A stretch of DNA of 14,833 bases from Deltaproteobacteria bacterium (lineage in GTDB: Bacteria > Myxococcota_A > Polyangia > Haliangiales > Haliangiaceae): contig JACCYD010000940.1 in the NCBI GenBank assembly GCA_013696695.1, positions 1 through 14,833 on the forward strand. Reading direction: 5' to 3'. The position numbers and the translations under genes are program-made. Under the pieces are notes generated by a model that searched no databases, had not been told where the DNA came from, and was given only the letters and a program-made list of their open reading frames with translations. Shown one piece after another: positions 13,393 to 14,833 of the stretch (positions within the stretch are counted from its first letter, which is position 1; each line of letters opens with the position of its first letter).

Positions 13393-14115
13393 CTACACGA
13401 ACAGCTTCAGGTACACGAGATACTGCAAACCGCCGAACACCGCAGTCGCGACGAGCCCACCGAGGATCGCGCGTCTGATCATCGGCCCGCTGCGCTTGTT
13501 CGGCGGCAGATGCTGTTTCACCGGCCGCTGTCGCAGCTTGCTCAAGATCAGCAGCCCCGCTGCGAAGCCCGCCATGATGACGCCCGCAACCAGCTTGCCG
13601 GTCGCACCGCCGCGCACGAGAAGTGATTGCGACGGGCGCCGTGGATCGTAGAACACCGCGACCTTCGATCCCGGCGCGAGCTGCCGCAGCTTCGCCTGCG
13701 CATCGCGCTCGTTGCCGTACGACCACTTCGTCCCCCAGCCGATGCGCTCGCCCGACAACGCCTGGCCCGCGACCTCGTAGCGGTAGCTGACCTCGATGTT
13801 CCACGACGTGCTCGACGACGACGACGTATGTCCACCTGCGCGACCGGAGTTGCCGGAGGAGCTGCTGCCGCTCGTCGTCCGCACGACCTTGGACTCGGCG
13901 ATCGTGCCGGTGGTCTCGGGCCACTTCAGCGTCGCCTGACCATCGCGCATGTCGGTGTTGGCCCAAAACGCCCACCCGAACGCCGCGATCAGCACCAACC
14001 AGTACGCCCACGGACCGGGCTCGACGTGGAGCAGCGCCATGAGTCCGCGCTGCGGCGGCGGCCGATCGCGCTTCGGCTTCTCACGCCTCGGCTTCTGCTT
14101 CCTCAGCTTCGCCAT
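13393..14115 (-). CDS. DUF3592-family membrane protein
   Basis: A 240-residue protein. The N-terminal 24 residues are strongly basic (KLRKQKPRREKPKRDRPP), then a first membrane segment (about 36-52). A soluble domain (about 60-165) includes a Ser/Gly-rich stretch (about 81-104) and the DUF3592 pattern SYRYEVAGQALSGERI ... AQAKLRQLAPGSKVAVFYDP, where the GxxVxVxYdP block is typical. Two more membrane segments follow (about 175-193, 217-237). The family is widespread and its function is not established. ATG at 14115 is chosen as the only ATG near the N-terminus; an in-frame GTG at 14136 is possible. It lies 34 bp after a small lipoprotein gene and is probably co-transcribed with it. Confidence 0.85.
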   Translation of the reverse strand: MAKLRKQKPRREKPKRDRPPPQRGLMALLHVEPGPWAYWLVLIAAFGWAFWANTDMRDGQATLKWPETTGTIAESKVVRTTSGSSSSGNSGRAGGHTSSSSSTSWNIEVSYRYEVAGQALSGERIGWGTKWSYGNERDAQAKLRQLAPGSKVAVFYDPRRPSQSLLVRGGATGKLVAGVIMAGFAAGLLILSKLRQRPVKQHLPPNKRSGPMIRRAILGGLVATAVFGGLQYLVYLKLFV

Positions 14116-14149
14116 CCCCACCGGCCAGTAGACCACGGGGGAGCTGCGA

Positions 14150-14557
14150 CTACTGGAGCTTGATCCAGGGCAGCCGCGAGCGGTCGTCGGGCTCGTCGAC
14201 GGGCTTCTCGGTGCCTTCGTTCGCGTCGGGCTGCGTGCGCGGCGCGGGCGCGCTGCCGCCGCCCCACGTCATCGCGCTGCCGAGCGTCACGTTCTGCGTC
14301 TTCGAGAATGCGCTGCCCAGGATCGCGGCGGCGGTCGCGCCGATCGTCTCGGCCTTGCGCTCCTTCTTCGTCTGACCCTTGCGATGCTCCGGTCCAGCAG
14401 TCTGGTTTGATCGATCGAGGATCGCGTCGCGCTTCTCCGCTTCGCCCGGCAGCTCCGACAGCATCGGCATCACACCGGGCCGAGAGCCACCGCTTCCAGT
14501 GGCCGCCGACGCGGCGAAGCAGCCCTGGAGAACGAGCAGAAGGAGGATCGCACGCAT
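14150..14557 (-). CDS. Small predicted lipoprotein, family not recognised
   Basis: A 135-residue protein. Signal peptide MRAILLLLVLQGC has its lipobox Cys at 13. The mature part is Ala/Gly/Ser-rich, has a basic middle (PEHRKGQTKKERKAE, about 56-70), a short hydrophobic stretch (ATAAAILGSAF, about 74-84) and an acidic Pro-rich C-terminus (about 108-127) ending RLPWIKLQ. No catalytic motif is seen. The frame is open further upstream (to 14644), but that extension is Arg-rich and does not fit a signal peptide, so ATG at 14557 is chosen; it has no clear Shine-Dalgarno. It precedes the DUF3592 gene on the same strand. Confidence 0.7.
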   Translation of the reverse strand: MRAILLLLVLQGCFAASAATGSGGSRPGVMPMLSELPGEAEKRDAILDRSNQTAGPEHRKGQTKKERKAETIGATAAAILGSAFSKTQNVTLGSAMTWGGGSAPAPRTQPDANEGTEKPVDEPDDRSRLPWIKLQ

Positions 14558-14665
14558 CGCGCACCGAGCAGCAACCCTCGTGCCGGCGCGCGCGCTTGCG
14601 ATGTCGCGCGCTTGGCCGCGCGGCGGGCGTGGCGACAGCACCACGCTGTGAAGAACGTCACCAGA

Positions 14666-14833
14666 TCAGGTGAGTGCTGCGTCGCGGAGCGGCTGCTCGA
14701 CCCGACACATCGCATCCCAGATCGCATGAGCGGGATCGCAAGCGCTCGCGCGCGCTTCGATGATCTCGTGCCCCAGATGCGCGCGAACAACCGCGTCTGC
14801 CTGGCCATCGAGGCCGGAGACCAGAAACAGATC
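14666..14833 (-). CDS. C-terminal end of an unidentified protein, cut by the window edge
   Basis: The last 55 residues of a minus-strand frame (from DLFLVSGLDGQADAVVRAHL, ending CRVEQPLRDAALT) stop at TGA 14668-14666. G/C-rich third positions and a balanced composition support real coding. I do not recognise the family; a C-terminus like that of nickel-dependent lactate racemase-type proteins came to mind but rests on a few residues only. It lies about 108 bp upstream of the small lipoprotein gene on the same strand. Confidence 0.55.
   Translation of the reverse strand, partial: DLFLVSGLDGQADAVVRAHLGHEIIEARASACDPAHAIWDAMCRVEQPLRDAALT

Overview
The window is visibly GC-rich, with a strong G/C preference at third codon positions. 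It carries short-signal lipoproteins, a WGR + TIGR02996 + leucine-rich-repeat protein and several starts with no Shine-Dalgarno sequence. This fits a Myxococcota-type chromosome (Polyangia, Haliangium/Kofleriaceae-like). That placement is inferred from gene content and style, not from a marker gene. I see no rRNA, tRNA, CRISPR array, insertion sequence, phage gene or defence system. It reads as ordinary chromosome made of small, mostly single-gene transcription units.

Left part (1-3680). A truncated Gre-factor-like gene (minus) is divergent from a FabH-type ketoacyl synthase of the Pseudomonas PA3286 type (plus). A small lipoprotein follows. Next is a 325-bp gap holding an AT-rich tandem palindrome and at most one tiny ORF. 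Then comes a second Gre-like paralogue (minus), divergent from a cysteine-cluster protein (plus).

Middle part (3650-10229). A SAM-dependent methyltransferase (minus) overlaps the 3' end of the cysteine-cluster gene and has a perfect 26-bp palindrome upstream. A lipoprotein with a tandem Tyr-Asn/Asp-Arg-Pro-Ala-Gln repeat (minus) is divergent from a glycerophosphodiester phosphodiesterase lipoprotein (plus). A two-domain zf-TFIIB protein, an AraC-type regulator and an NTF2-like/M23 lipoprotein follow on the plus strand.

Right part (10248-14833). A translationally coupled pair, an NmrA-like NAD(P)-binding protein followed by a CPBP-type membrane protein, lies on the minus strand. It is divergent from the WGR/TIGR02996/LRR gene. 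A minus-strand group then holds a DUF3592 membrane protein, a small lipoprotein and the C-terminal end of an unidentified protein.

No pathway ties the whole window together. Two themes recur. Lipid or envelope functions are common (FabH-like enzyme, GDPD, M23 and several lipoproteins). A -10-like hexamer sits 6-7 nt before the start codon of at least four and perhaps six genes, which suggests leaderless transcripts. The most noteworthy items are non-coding: an 11-bp element shared by two divergent promoter regions, the 26-bp palindrome, and the tandem GTATATAC site. Two enzyme-like proteins also lack an expected metal ligand (M23 and CPBP).
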